Position numbers and translations under genes: made by a program. This document shows positions 12,299-23,900 of a stretch of DNA of 64,000 bases, one piece after another (within the stretch, counting starts at the first letter, position 1; each line of letters starts with the position of its first letter). Origin of the DNA: Acytostelium subglobosum LB1 (taxonomy: Eukaryota > Evosea > Eumycetozoa > Acytosteliales > Acytosteliaceae); assembly GCF_000787575.1 (NCBI RefSeq), contig NW_012236530.1:186001-250000 (forward strand), written 5' to 3'. The notes below the pieces were generated by a model. It searched no databases. It was not told where the DNA came from and saw only the letters and a list, made by a program, of their open reading frames with translations.

Positions 12299-14805
12299 TT
12301 ATATTATACACTTCTCCTTGACATACTCTCTGATGTTCCTATCGGTGAGACTGGACGCAATGTCGGCGTAGGAGCTGGAATCGCAAAGCACCAGACTGGG
12401 GTCCCTGGTGAAGTAGGGATGCTCGATGGCCTCCTTCGACGTGATGCGTGTGTTGGGATCGAAGCGAAGCAGTTGGCTCAGTAGATCGACCACCTCACGA
12501 CTGATGCCCGCCAATGGATTGCCCTTGCTGTCGACGCGATCCGACACGATGGACTTGGTCGGGTTGAAGCGCAGGTCGATGTTCTGATTGGTGAAGTAGT
12601 TGGCATCTTTTGGCGCACACTCTCTAAAGTTGATGATCTGTCGCAGAAGAGACATGCGCGGCCCATTGACGCTGCCCAGACTGCCCTGTTGGTCGGTCAT
12701 GAGGAGGCCCATCGACGTGCCCGACGTCAGCACGCCGTCGCCGCCCTGCTGGAGGTTGAGCAACGATTGTCCAAAGAGCATCTCTGCAATGATGCAGCCA
12801 ATGCTCCACATGTCGATCGCTTTCCAGTCGAGGCTCTTTTGAGTGATGCCACAATTCAGGATGATCTCGGGCGATGAGTAGTTGGAAAAGGTTGGCGGGA
12901 TCAGGATGGTGGTGGAGGCCATCACAGAGACACAGAGCTTGAAACTGCACAGCTTCATCTGGTAGTCGTCAAACAACAGGATGCTGGTGGGCTTAATGTC
13001 GCGATGCACCAGCTCCTGCGAGTGGAGATAGTGCACAACAGAGACCAGTTGGTAGGCGATGAACTTGACCGTCTTGGCGTCGAACGGCTTGTGCTTCTGC
13101 GCCGCCAGCAGAAACTCCAGGTCGTTGGGCACGAACGGCGACATCACGGCGCAGTACTTGCCCGCGTCGTCCTTTGTCATGTTGTCGACCGTGAGCAGAT
13201 TGATGTGATTGAGCTTGGACAGTATCATTGACTCGCGGAATGCCGCCAAATCATTGTCAGTTGGCACCGATGAGTAGTACAGTCTACTTGGGGGTTGGAA
13301 GTTGATCTGTTTCAGAATGCACTGTGTATTCGACTTGGTGATAGCTCTAACAATATAGTTGTTCCTGTTTGTTCCTCTTCTTTCCTTGATTGTAAAGTCT
13401 AGGAGGGTGGTGGCAAGGTTAGCCTTGACTCGCGAGGAGTGAGTGAATGATCAAACATACCTTTGAAGGGGACGATAAAGTCATTCGTTGAAGCCTTGCT
13501 AAAGAATGAGGTGATGGTGTTCATCTTGATGAGGTCGAGGTAGGATTCTTGCTTGGCGGGGTTCTGCCTGGCCTTCATGTCCTCTAGCTCCTTCTCCAGT
13601 TGTCTGTTCTTTCGTCGTAGTTGTTCGGTCTCGTGCTCCTTCTTGGCTTGCTCCACGCGAACACTCGCCAACGCACCCTCCAGGTCGTGGATGCGATCGT
13701 TGCTCCTCGAGTGCTCGTCGGCATTGATCAGATATTTGCGCTTCTCCTCGGCCATCTGCCTCTTGGACTCGTCCAGCATCTGCTGCAGCTGCTCGTGATG
13801 TCGCTCGCTCTGGCGCAGTCGCGACTCCAAGTCGCGCGTGCGCTCGACCAGTGCGGCCTTCTCGCGCTGGGCGTGCTTGCTGCCTGCGTCCAACTCGTGC
13901 AGCTGGTTGCCCAACTCCTCACTTTGCTTGGCGTACTGATTGGCACGCTCCTCCGCCAGCTTGGTGCGACCGCGCTGATGCGCAAAGCTCTCATTCAGTG
14001 CCGTGTTGTTCTGTTGCAGGTCGTTGATCTGCTTGTGATAGTGATTGATGTTCTCCTGGTATTGCTGACGTTCATAATCCTGCTGCTCTTGGAACTCCTT
14101 CATACTCCTGATCAATGAGCCATTCTCCGTCTCTGACTTTTCCCTCTGTTGTTCCAAAGTCCTCAAATCCATCTCCAATCTCTGTATCCTATTCTCCATC
14201 TCTTGTCTAACTTCATCATTCTTTTCAACATTATCCTTATATCTTATATATTCATCTCTTTGTTTATCTAGTTCAGTCTATAATTGATTGATTGATTGAT
14301 TGATTGAGTGAGTGAGTGGAATAGTCCCATTATGAGGGATGAGTCAGGAACATACCTCTAATAACTTCTTTGTTGCAGAGAATGTCTTGGCAGTCTCGAA
14401 TATCTTCTTTGCTACATTGTTAACGATGAAACCATCAAATGGTTCACGACAAACTGGACATTCCACCGTCAATTTCGACTTCATCCTCATGTCAAAGTAT
14501 GGTGCCAGACATGAATTACAGAAGCTATGTGCTATAATATTAATAATGTTATGTTAGTGCCACTCCACTTATTTGTTATTGTTCCAAACTCTAAAGATAA
14601 CATACTACACTTCTTATCACCTCTTTTCTGGCCCACTGAGAACAGTGACACTATCTCCGATATCGTTTGTAGACATATATGACTGTTTGATTGTGATTGT
14701 GATTGTGCGTGTTTGCTAATGTTAGTACCCAACGAACTATTATTGTCCCGCTGGACTTGAAACCTACCATTCCAAGTCTTCAAAAGCTTTATCTTCTTCC
14801 TCCAT
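12299..14805 (-). CDS. RING finger, coiled-coil and CMGC-like pseudokinase fusion
   Basis: Five exons, 14805-14768, 14682-14606, 14531-14356, 14277-13461 and 13398-12299, all agree in phase and give 735 residues. Residues 13-66 form a complete C3HC4 RING (Cys13, 16, 38, His40, Cys43, 46, 63, 66); the first CxxC is only created by splicing exon 1 to exon 2. Residues about 70-330 are coiled coil. From about 370 comes a kinase fold of MAPK/CMGC type with the ATP-site lysine in CILKQI (Lys399), HRDIKPTSILL at about 501, and IDMWSIGCIIAEML. The metal-binding DFG is replaced by CSF (about 520) and the HRD-loop Asn by Ser, so it is probably catalytically dead. The RING suggests ubiquitin E3 activity, with the pseudokinase as a substrate or adaptor module. 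I do not recognise a named orthologue. Confidence 0.82.
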
Positions 14806-15667
14806 TCTCTCTCACTCTCCCTGTATATCTCTCTCTTCTCTCTCTCTCTCACTATATATTTTTTCAGGTGTTTGTCTCGTCCTATTAATGAATGAAACCT
14901 GTATGTGTGACCTCTATATGTATCTCGATCTCTATCTCTATCTCAATCTCTATATCCCTTCTTATCGCATTGAGCCAACTGCCTTGTTATAAATTAATAT
15001 ATATGTTGTAATACTATTACTATTACTACTCTACTACTAACTAACAAACTAACTTGAAGATAGTACGTGACACAGACAAGCAAGCTCAGTGACCTATGTT
15101 TGTGTGAATAGAATAGAATAGAATAGATTAGATTGTTTGTGTTGTTGTGGTGTAGTTGTGTAGGTAGGGAGAATTATTATTGAAATTAATAGGTTGTGTG
15201 TGTGTATGTATGAGTGTGAATGTGTGTTGACACTTGACTATCAAAGTTGTTGTCGTGGTGAACCACTAACTCTTTCATACATTCATTCTCTTACCCCAAT
15301 CAATTCAAATGTAATAAATAATAATAAAATAAACTTCACCCAATTACCCTTCACTTTACTTATTTGATCCTAACCCACTCACCCCACACGACCTTTGCCC
15401 ACTTGATCCACTTTCCGGGTTTTTTGCGAACTCTTTGTTTTGCAACGACTTTGGGTCCTTGGAACCCACGTCCAACGGATCAATGACAAACAATGACATG
15501 TATGTCTTTTGGAATCATTCATTCAAAGATCAAAGGTATGATTCCAAAGTTGAAGATGAAGTGGAATACAAGAGGACCCTTGACATTACAAGGTCCTCCA
15601 TTAGATATTGTTTATATTCAGTGTGTATCTATCACATTGAAATAATAATAACTGACTGGTTGACTGA
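14806..15667. other. Intergenic, low-complexity spacer
   Basis: 5' flank of the RING-pseudokinase gene and 3' flank of the CAF-1 gene. It holds CTCTAT/CTATCT runs near 14820-14955, a GAATA pentanucleotide run near 15108-15130, GT-rich stretches near 15140-15225, and a short open frame at 15435-15671 that looks accidental. No RNA gene seen. Confidence 0.6.
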
Positions 15668-17683
15668 CTAGTTGTCATTGATTGACATTGTGATGTCCTC
15701 AGAGGAGGTAGTAGTTGATGTGGAAGTTGTGGAAGTTGTGGAGGGTGTTGGTAACTTGGTGAAATAGCTCAGTAGTGAGTTGGACTGTACAGGAGTGTTG
15801 GTCTTCTTTTTGGTTGGTGACTGTTTCTTCTTGTTGTTGTTGTTGGCTTTGGATGGTGATTGTGATGGTGTTGTATTGTTGGCATGGTCAGTGGCCAGTA
15901 GTGCTTCGGGTATGATTGGCAGTGGATACTTCTCGTCCAGTGTAGCCTGCAGGTCATGTTCAAACTGTTCCTTCACTGACCACACTCCTCCAGTCTGTAC
16001 ACAAGTCTCCCCAATCTTCTCCATTATCAACTTCCTCTTAATACCTGGATAAGTATCAAATATCATCTTTCCAATGACCTTTGCTGGTCTTTTCTTGTTG
16101 GCCATAACAAACTATGTTCAGGTGATGGAATGGTTCCATGTTAGGAGTCATATGCTTGAATGAATGAATGGTACACATACTTGAATGAGCATTGGTATCG
16201 CTGCCACGGGGAATGCTTGCTTGGAGTCTGTGTCTTTCTTGTCTTTGGTGGAGTGGCTGGCTGATTTGGCAAGGAGGTCGGCAATGATGATTGGACATTC
16301 GCCAACGAGTGACTCCACTGTGAATGTCTTGTAGATGTCCATCAGGAATGGATCGTTGGCGGTCGTCTCCACACTAGGATCAATGATAATCATTCTCTTC
16401 TTCTTTATCCTCTCATTCCTCTTTATCTTCTTCTTCTTGTTGTCTTTGTCTCCGCCACCTTGAGTTTGTGTATGTGTTGTACTTGGTATGATTACCATGT
16501 GATCTTCATTGTCACTCGCCGAGTCTTCGTCCTTTTCGATCCAGTTCTGATCGTCGTCGTCCTCTTCCTCTTCGGACTCGACTTCGTCGTCCGACGCGAT
16601 GTTCTCGGCCTCCTCGTCGTCAGCCTCCCACTCATCGCCACTGTCATAGGAGTAATCAAACATGTGCGTGTCCTTGGAGAATGGCTTGCGACCATTGATC
16701 AACTTGGTCGCTCGTGAGAATGTGCCAAAGTAGCTCGGTCGCTGATTGTCGTGGAACTTGAGCAGCTTCAGACGCGACAGACGGCCGATCAGCTCTGGGT
16801 TGATGACCGAGCCAGGCAGCGCGCGCACGCGGAAGCGCAACGTTGGCGTGATGAGCTGCTTCTGGTTGAAGTAGGTGCGTGCGTCAAAGTGCACGGGCGT
16901 GTCCTGCTGGCGCACCAGCCGGTCGAACTGCTTCGCGTCCGAGTGGTGACGCTGCTTGAATGTGTAGACCTCCGAGTTGGGCGGCAGCTCGACGGGCTGG
17001 ATGAACGCGTCCGACTTGGCCTGGTGATGCTTTGGCGCGTGCTCCGTGTTGACGGCAAAGAACTGTGTCAGCTTGGGTTGCTTCTTCTCCTGTTCCTCTT
17101 GCAGTCGCTTGCGTTCCTCCTCTTGCTGGCGTCGCTCATCCTCGCGCTTCTTCTTGGTGGCCTCGCGCTCCTCCTCCTTCTTGCGCTTCTCTTCCTCCTT
17201 CTTCTTGCGCTCATTCTCACGCTCCTCATCCTTTACGCGCCTCTCCTCTTCCTTCTTCTTTCGCTCATTCTCGCGCTCTTCATCACGCTGGCGCTTCTCC
17301 TCGTCCTTGCGACGCTTCTCATCCTCCTTCTTCTTGCGCTCAGCTTCACGCTCCTCATCCTTTTTCTTCTTCTCATCCTCCTTTTTCTTTTTCTCCTCTT
17401 CTCTCTTTCTTTTCTCCTCTTCCTTATCATCACGCTTCTTCTTCTTCTCATCCTCACGTTGTTTAACCTCTTCCTCTGTCAACTTCTTTCTCTTCTTTGT
17501 TGGTGTTGTAGTTGAAGTCGTTGTAGTTGACGCTATATAGTTTGTAGTCGTAGTTGTTGTTGTTGGCATTGCTGGTGATGATGATGATTGATCATCATCA
17601 TTGTTGTTGGACATCTGTACATCATTGTTGTTGTTATTATTATTGTTGACGATCAATAATGAAGTGATATCTGTCTGTGTCAT
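15668..17683 (-). CDS. chaf1a: Chromatin assembly factor 1 large subunit (CAF-1 p150)
   Basis: Exons 17683-16181 and 16111-15668 (69-bp intron, phase 0) give 648 residues. In order: an Asn/Ser/Thr-rich start, a highly charged Lys/Glu/Arg (KER) helix (about 62-200), a PCNA-binding PIP box QPKLTQFF (about 203-210), the p150 acidic region around YDSGDEWEADDEE, and a C-terminal winged-helix region in exon 2 (KRPAKVIGKMIFDTYPGIKRK). A second PIP-like segment SNSLLSYF lies near the C-terminus. CAF-1 deposits new H3-H4 onto DNA behind replication forks, recruited by PCNA; the KER helix binds DNA and the acidic part binds histones. I chose the ATG at 17683 (MTQTDI); an in-frame ATG at 17737 would add 18 residues but has a poorer context. 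Confidence 0.87.
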
Positions 17684-17879
17684 TCTCTGATTTGATAATG
17701 TATGATGTAGATGACTACACTGCAATACACTACACACCTATATCTTGACTAACTGAATGAGTACTGCTAATACAACAATGTTGTAATCTATCTCTCTCGA
17801 CTCTGTTTCCCAACACTGCACTTTAGTCGTTCAACCTTTGGTGAACAATTAATTCAAAAAAAAGGAGGGAAGTATGTTG

Positions 17880-17960
17880 GGCGAGGGCAAGGGTTAGAGA
17901 GAGGGTAGGGTTAGGGCAAGGGTAGGTCAGGGTTAGGGTTATGGAAAGGGTAGGTATGGA
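17880..17960. repeat. G-rich telomere-like tract (GGGTTAGGG-type)
   Basis: Repeated GGGTTAGGG, AGGGTAGG and AGGGCAAGGG units lie in the 303-bp spacer between the CAF-1 start and the RMC1 stop. At least eight runs of three or more G occur on the plus strand within about 80 bp, so it could fold into a G-quadruplex. It is degenerate, not a perfect telomere array. The remainder of the spacer 17684-17986 is ordinary leader and trailer sequence. Confidence 0.75.
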
Positions 17961-17986
17961 GAATGACGATGGAATGAATGATGGAT

Positions 17987-20692
17987 TTATTTGGATGTAA
18001 TTGGCGGCGTTGTTGAACCGACAACGGATCCTGGTGTTGATGAAGTTGAGGCGGAAGATGACCTTTGATGATGTGGATGGCCAGCAGAAGCAGAGGTAGG
18101 CTTGAACTTCTCATTGAATAGTGCTACATATTTGTCACAGTTGTCCAATTGATTGGATTGCTCAAAGAACTTGTAGACGGTGTAAAAGAGTGTGTCGTCA
18201 TTCTGTTGTGAGGCGTACAATAAAAAGACGTTGACATGGGCGTTGTACTTCTTCATCGTGCTGCGCATGTAGCGCAATGCCAGCAACACCTGCTTCTTCT
18301 CCAACAGCGTCGAAATGATCACGTCCTGTTGATTCAATCGCTTGAACATGTCCAACGACAGCTGTAGTGCAGGTGGATAACTCTCGCCAATTGCCAACAG
18401 TTTGATCGCAATGCTCTCAGAGTCCTCCACAACATTATATTGTAGGAATCGATGAAGTTGTGAGAACCTTGATATGTTTGGACTATGTTAGTGTGTGACT
18501 TGAAATCATTCCAGATGACTGACTGACTTACATTTGATTGTCAATGAACAAACTGATTAGCAATGTGTACAACTTGTCTGATCGACCACAGTACTTGAAG
18601 TTGAGTGAGCGGATGTACTCGGTGACGACGGCGATGAGGAACTTGGAGTCCATCTCGGCCTGCCTCAGGGCCTTCTTTTGCTCCTGTGGCGTGCGTGTCT
18701 TGCACTCCTTGATGTCCTGTATCTTGTGAATTAACGATTCGTAGATTGGATAGAATACATGTTCGTGAAGGTCTTCAGAGTTGACGATGATTGTTGTAAG
18801 ACCTCTCGTTGCAATCTTTGTCTGAGTTGCAGCGGACTGCGACTGTGACTGTGATTGTGTTTGTGATTGTGATTGTGATAGTGCATTGTTGTTGTTGACG
18901 CTGGCTGCATGTTGCACATGTGGCAAACCTTGTGAAATGTTGTCGCTTGACGTGTCATTGCTGGTTCTCAGTGCATTGGCGGCGCCTCTGCTACTGCTCA
19001 GACTGACTCCGTTGGAAGGACGCGTTGTTGACGAGGGCGGTGGCACGAACCTTGGCTTCTGCGCCAATGAATCCTGTCTCAGACTGCCGCCCAGGTTAGT
19101 GGTAGTGGTCGACTGTGCCGCCAGATCTGTCGATGACGCTGACGACTTTAGTAGTGTGGAGCTGCTGCCCAGTGATTGCTTGAGGTTCTCAGAGCTGCCA
19201 CTCTTGTTGAGATGTTGGTAGAGCATCTGTGTATGGTTCTTGCCAGCGTTTTGCACCAGGTCGTTGTTGAGCGAGTCGAAGATCTTGCCCAGGGTCTCGA
19301 GCGACTCTGATCGATACTCAATGATATACCTGATGTGCTCAAACAGTGCCAGCTTGGCGCCCATGCTAGAGCGCAGCTGGAGGAATGGGATGATCTTGTG
19401 TGTGTCCACCTGGAAGAAGTTGGAGATCTTCTCAAAGTTGAGCGTCACCTCGTACCAATGTCCGTTGGCCGTGTCATAGATGTAGTTGGGCGAGATGAAG
19501 CGCCATGTGTCCAGATAGAGTTGTTGCTGCTGTTGTTGTTGCTGCTGTGGGTGATGCATGCTGAGCTGCTGGAGCGAGCCCGACGAGCTAGAGTGCGTGA
19601 GTGAAGTCGCAAGCACCATGGGGATGGCCGAGATGGGGAAGTTCTCGGGGTCCTTTAGCATGTTGGGATCGTACACCATCGACACCTTGTACTGATTGAA
19701 GTGCATGATGATTATGTTGTCGACGAAATGAATAGAGTTGGCACCCGACATCAACAGCTTGATGTGTAGCGTGCGGTACACCACCTCAGAGTTGAGCTGG
19801 TAAATGGCCATTTGATTGCGATCCGTGAACACACATATATTCTTGCCGCTGAGCACCGAGAGATACAATCCATTAAGGTCCAAAGGGCCCGGACTATCCA
19901 CTGCGAACTTTGCCAATCGTTCAATATAAGTAGGTGTGAACTTATAAGGCTGTATCGTGTTTCCAGCGCCTCCATAAGTCAATACAATCGATGCCTTGGC
20001 CTGTACCATGTAATGCGTGAACATTAGTATGTTGATTGATTGTATGATTGATTGAATGTGTTGAGTGGACGAGTGGACATACGGAAAAGACAAATGTATG
20101 TATCTTGTGCTTGACGTCTTTGGCTAGTTTGCATTGGATTTCAATCTGTGCAGAGTTGATCTGATAGAGTTCGAGTGATATGTTTGTGATGACAAGTAGA
20201 GTGTCAAGCTTTGATGATAAGAAATAACATCCCAATATTGTTGTGCCCTTTGTTGACTTGTATCTTGTCTGTAGTATAACTCTACGTCCATCATGCAAGT
20301 TAAGTATTTCCTAAAGTTGGTTGTTTCATTGATTGAATGAATGAATGTCAGATGACTCCTAATCAAACATTATGATGTCGGACATCATAGTACACATACT
20401 ATATCAGTATCATTGAATTGAGCTGCAGCGTATATTCCACTGGCTGAGAACTTGACATCCTTTATAGGTTTGTCCGAGCTATTGAGTTTGATTGAATGAA
20501 TGAGTATGTGAGATGATGATGTTATCCGATCCAAACATACCAATAGAATCCACGATCCTTTGAGTTTGTCAATGGTATATATCCAAAGCCACTGCTTGTT
20601 GACAGTACAATGACATTTTGATTGGTATCCAATGAGAGGAACGTCTCATTCGGTTCAATCTTAATACCTAGAGGTCGCAACTCTACAGACAT
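17987..20692 (-). CDS. rmc1: RMC1/Mic1 homologue, regulator of the Mon1-Ccz1 Rab7 exchange factor
   Basis: Five exons, 20692-20541, 20478-20400, 20310-20083, 20000-18532 and 18482-17987, give 807 residues with every phase consistent. The N-terminal part is a beta-propeller-like region (SVELRPLGIKIEP, FSASGIYAAAQFNDTDI, TILGCYFLSSKLDTLLVITN). The middle carries the HWYEVTLNFEKI segment and long Ser/Gln/Asn inserts. The C-terminal helical Mic1 domain reads FLQYNVVEDSESIAIKLLAIGESYPPALQLSLDMF in part and continues to about residue 770. In animals RMC1 (C18orf8) is a stable subunit of the Mon1-Ccz1 complex that loads Rab7 on late endosomes and supports autophagy and lysosomal cholesterol export; the same is inferred here. 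Human RMC1 is about 657 residues; the extra length is the low-complexity insert. Confidence 0.8.
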
Positions 20693-20962
20693 CCTATCAA
20701 ATATAATATATATATATAATAGAAAGTATATATATAATATTAACAAGCTATTTATTACAAGATAACTTAAGTGTTTGAGTGTGAATGAGGGAAGATGCCA
20801 AGATCAATGAAGTTGGGATGTTTTGGTGTGTCTTGTCCTTTGCAACACCAATTCGAAAATTCGATCCCTAAACTGTTCATGAATAAAATATCTTGTTTTG
20901 GTGTTGGTCATTCATTCAAATTGTGAAGTCAACGCGCATGTCTGTTCAAATCAACAAAGTCC

Positions 20963-23900
20963 TCAAGGTTTATTAATATTACTATCATTGATATAACTAT
21001 TACTTCCACCACTACTGAGTGATCTGAGTAGACTGTCTTCGAACCATATACTCTCACGTTTCTCTCTCTCCAGGTTATACAACAATGCTTCCAACTTGTT
21101 GTTGTTCTTTTGAGGTTGGATGTTGTTGTTACTACTACTGATGATGCTGCTACTACTTCGATTGTTGTTGATTCTTAAATGTTTGACCTCTGGTTGATTG
21201 ATTGGAGGTGATGATGTTGAATAGTCCCTCTTCCTTGATCTCATCGTATTGGCCATGTCATTGAATGTGTCCATCGGTGAGCCACCATCAAGGTCTTCCA
21301 AAGTCAGCACGTCATCATCATGTTGTTGACCATTGCTATATGTTGTCGTTGTCGGTCTGTTGTCATTGATACTATTACTACTGATATGTGTTGATGATGA
21401 TTGAATGTTGCTGGATGGTAACAAACCAATTGTTGCCATATCCTTTGTTGAATGTGTTAGATGACTCGTTGGCAATGAAGCCAAGTGTGTCATCAGGTCG
21501 GGATGGTAGTAACAATTGAGTAGAGGTATGGTACTGATCTGATGTGATATGACCAACTCAATGATCATATGCCATGGTAGTGGTAAACTATACTGCGCTG
21601 GGAGGTCTAGGATGGGTTGGTGTGAATGATTGAGCGATGGAAGTGATAGAGGGAATTGATGGAAACATACTTTGTAGTTTAAGGTCATATTGTTGAAGGA
21701 TCTGCCTGACTTGTGAGATGAGATATTGAGTGGTGAGCTTGTCGGCAAAGCGTTGGAACCAGGCTTGGAACATGTCCACGACGTTGATGTCACCTGTTAG
21801 TGCCAGACTCTTGTAGCCATGTGTTCGAAGGCTGTCCTCAACTGATATATGATGATGGTCGACCATTGATGCTATCAAGTTACCAAGCTGACTGGGTAGT
21901 GATGGTATCTTGATTGAGTTGAGTGCTGTTGTGATTGATGTAAAGTTGTTGTCCGAGTTCCATTGGGTGCTGGTTTGGGCATTGCGCGTGAACTCTGGAA
22001 TGGGCCACTGGATGGCTTGCAGCACGGGGTCCGTCACAAGTGTGGCGAGCTGCTGCACGAGCTCATTGTAGTATGTGATCAATGCGCTTGGTGTAATGAG
22101 GTTCATCTGGCTGGACAGCTCCTCGGGTTGCACAGTGAGCTGGTGGTAAGGTCGCAGGAGGTCGGCCAACTTGGTCGAGATTACGTTGTCCATGATGGAC
22201 GACAGCGGCATAATGTCCACTGATTGGATTGGAGGAGTGTTGCTCGCCAGCCACACTAGTGTCTTGATGATCTGCTGGCGCGAAGAATGACTGTACAGGG
22301 TGCCGAGGTCGAGGTCGGTGATCTGCCATTCGCTCACGACCGTTGCCCATTGTTCGCTGTTCTTATCGATGAATTGGTTGATGTTGGCACGCACCTGCTC
22401 TTGTTTGGCGTAGATGTTCTCAGTCGTTCCAACAAACATTATTGGCACACGTCTACTATTGTCGCCGCCTAGAATAACACCACGCGCGATAGCGTTGAGT
22501 AGATTGGCCAGGCGCTGCTCATTCTCCAATGTGAACGTATCATTGAATTGGAACAATATGCAACCAGTGCCACGAGCCAAGAGTGGCTGTTTGTCTGTAG
22601 ACTTGCGTCCACAAGTCTCCAGGACGACAAAGTTGACTGGCTTCTTTGATAGCTTCCTCGTGACGTTCTTTTGCTTTGTTGTGTGAAGGTATTGTATCTG
22701 CAGTTGCTCCAGCTTGAACAATGGCTTGCCTGGCTGGGTCGTTGATGATGTCGAGGTGATGTAGTGTTTGATGGCTTGTCCAAGATGGTCATCGACTGCA
22801 ATCGATGATGATGATGGGGTAGAGTACAACATCTTCCAATATATCTTGCTCTCGCTCTGATTATTCTTGGCCAATGATTGATAACAATAGAATGGTATGT
22901 TGATTGGTTTGCTGTCAATGTAGTCATTGTTGTCGTTGATCATCTCTATATCTGTGTCATCCAACAATGATTGTGAAGGCTTGGTATTCATCATGATCAA
23001 TGGTGGTGTGACCAGCTCTGTCTCTGCTGCCACAGCATTGTGGAACACAATCTGTTCAATTGATTGCATCTGATTGATTGAGTTGAAGTACTGCTTCGAC
23101 TGTGATCGCCACTGTCTAAGCATGTAGCTCATCATCGCATCGTTGGCCTGAGGGGGCATGTTAGTCATCGGCGTGATATTACGTGATGTTGAACAACACA
23201 ACAAGATCATACCTTCTCTTGATAGGGCCTGTGTATCTTGAGGACGGGTGCGCTTAGTGATGTCTTGGACTTGACTACTATGGCCAGTTGCTGGTCTGCA
23301 AGCTTGTTGATCTCTGTTAGAGGGAATGGATGGGTATCCTTTGATGAGGACAGCATAGACTTGTCCTTCTCGACATAGGGCGTCATCAACACCATTGGTG
23401 ATTCGGGCACTGTTGGCTTCATCACGGAGATAGCCATTGGTGTGTAGGTTGGTGTCGAAGATAAGCCTGCAGTGGAGGAGGCGGGAGCGCCAGGTGTCTT
23501 GAACAGGTCATTGAGTGCAGGAGTTGATAAGCGCATGGGAGATATCAAGTCGACACCCGATGCAGGCGCAGGTGTATTTAGCACCATACTGTCAACGTCG
23601 TTGCTCTGTTGTCTGTGTGCAGGTGTCTTGTCAACTTGAATACCTGAGCCAGGAGTGAAGTCGAACGCGCTGGATGATGGATTCTTGACAGGCGTTGCCG
23701 ATATGATGTTGATGGCTGGTGTGTCTTGGGACGATGTTGATGCCGTTGACTGTTTCTCCTTGTCATCATCCTTTGGTGGTTGACTGTTCACGCCAAACTG
23801 TGAGAACAAAGGTGACGCCGACGACGGCAGTTGTGTAACCTTGTCATTGTCGCCAGTTTGATTGATCGTCGTCGACGACAAAGACGTTTGACCTGGACCA

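Noticed and set aside
15435-15671. 78-residue plus-strand ORF in the spacer
   Set aside because: No protein-like pattern, no splice context, and it ends across the CAF-1 3' end; most likely chance.
16751-17515. 254-residue Leu-rich plus-strand ORF resembling a membrane protein
   Set aside because: Antisense of the CAF-1 Lys/Glu-rich KER helix, which automatically yields Leu/Phe/Ser-rich frames.
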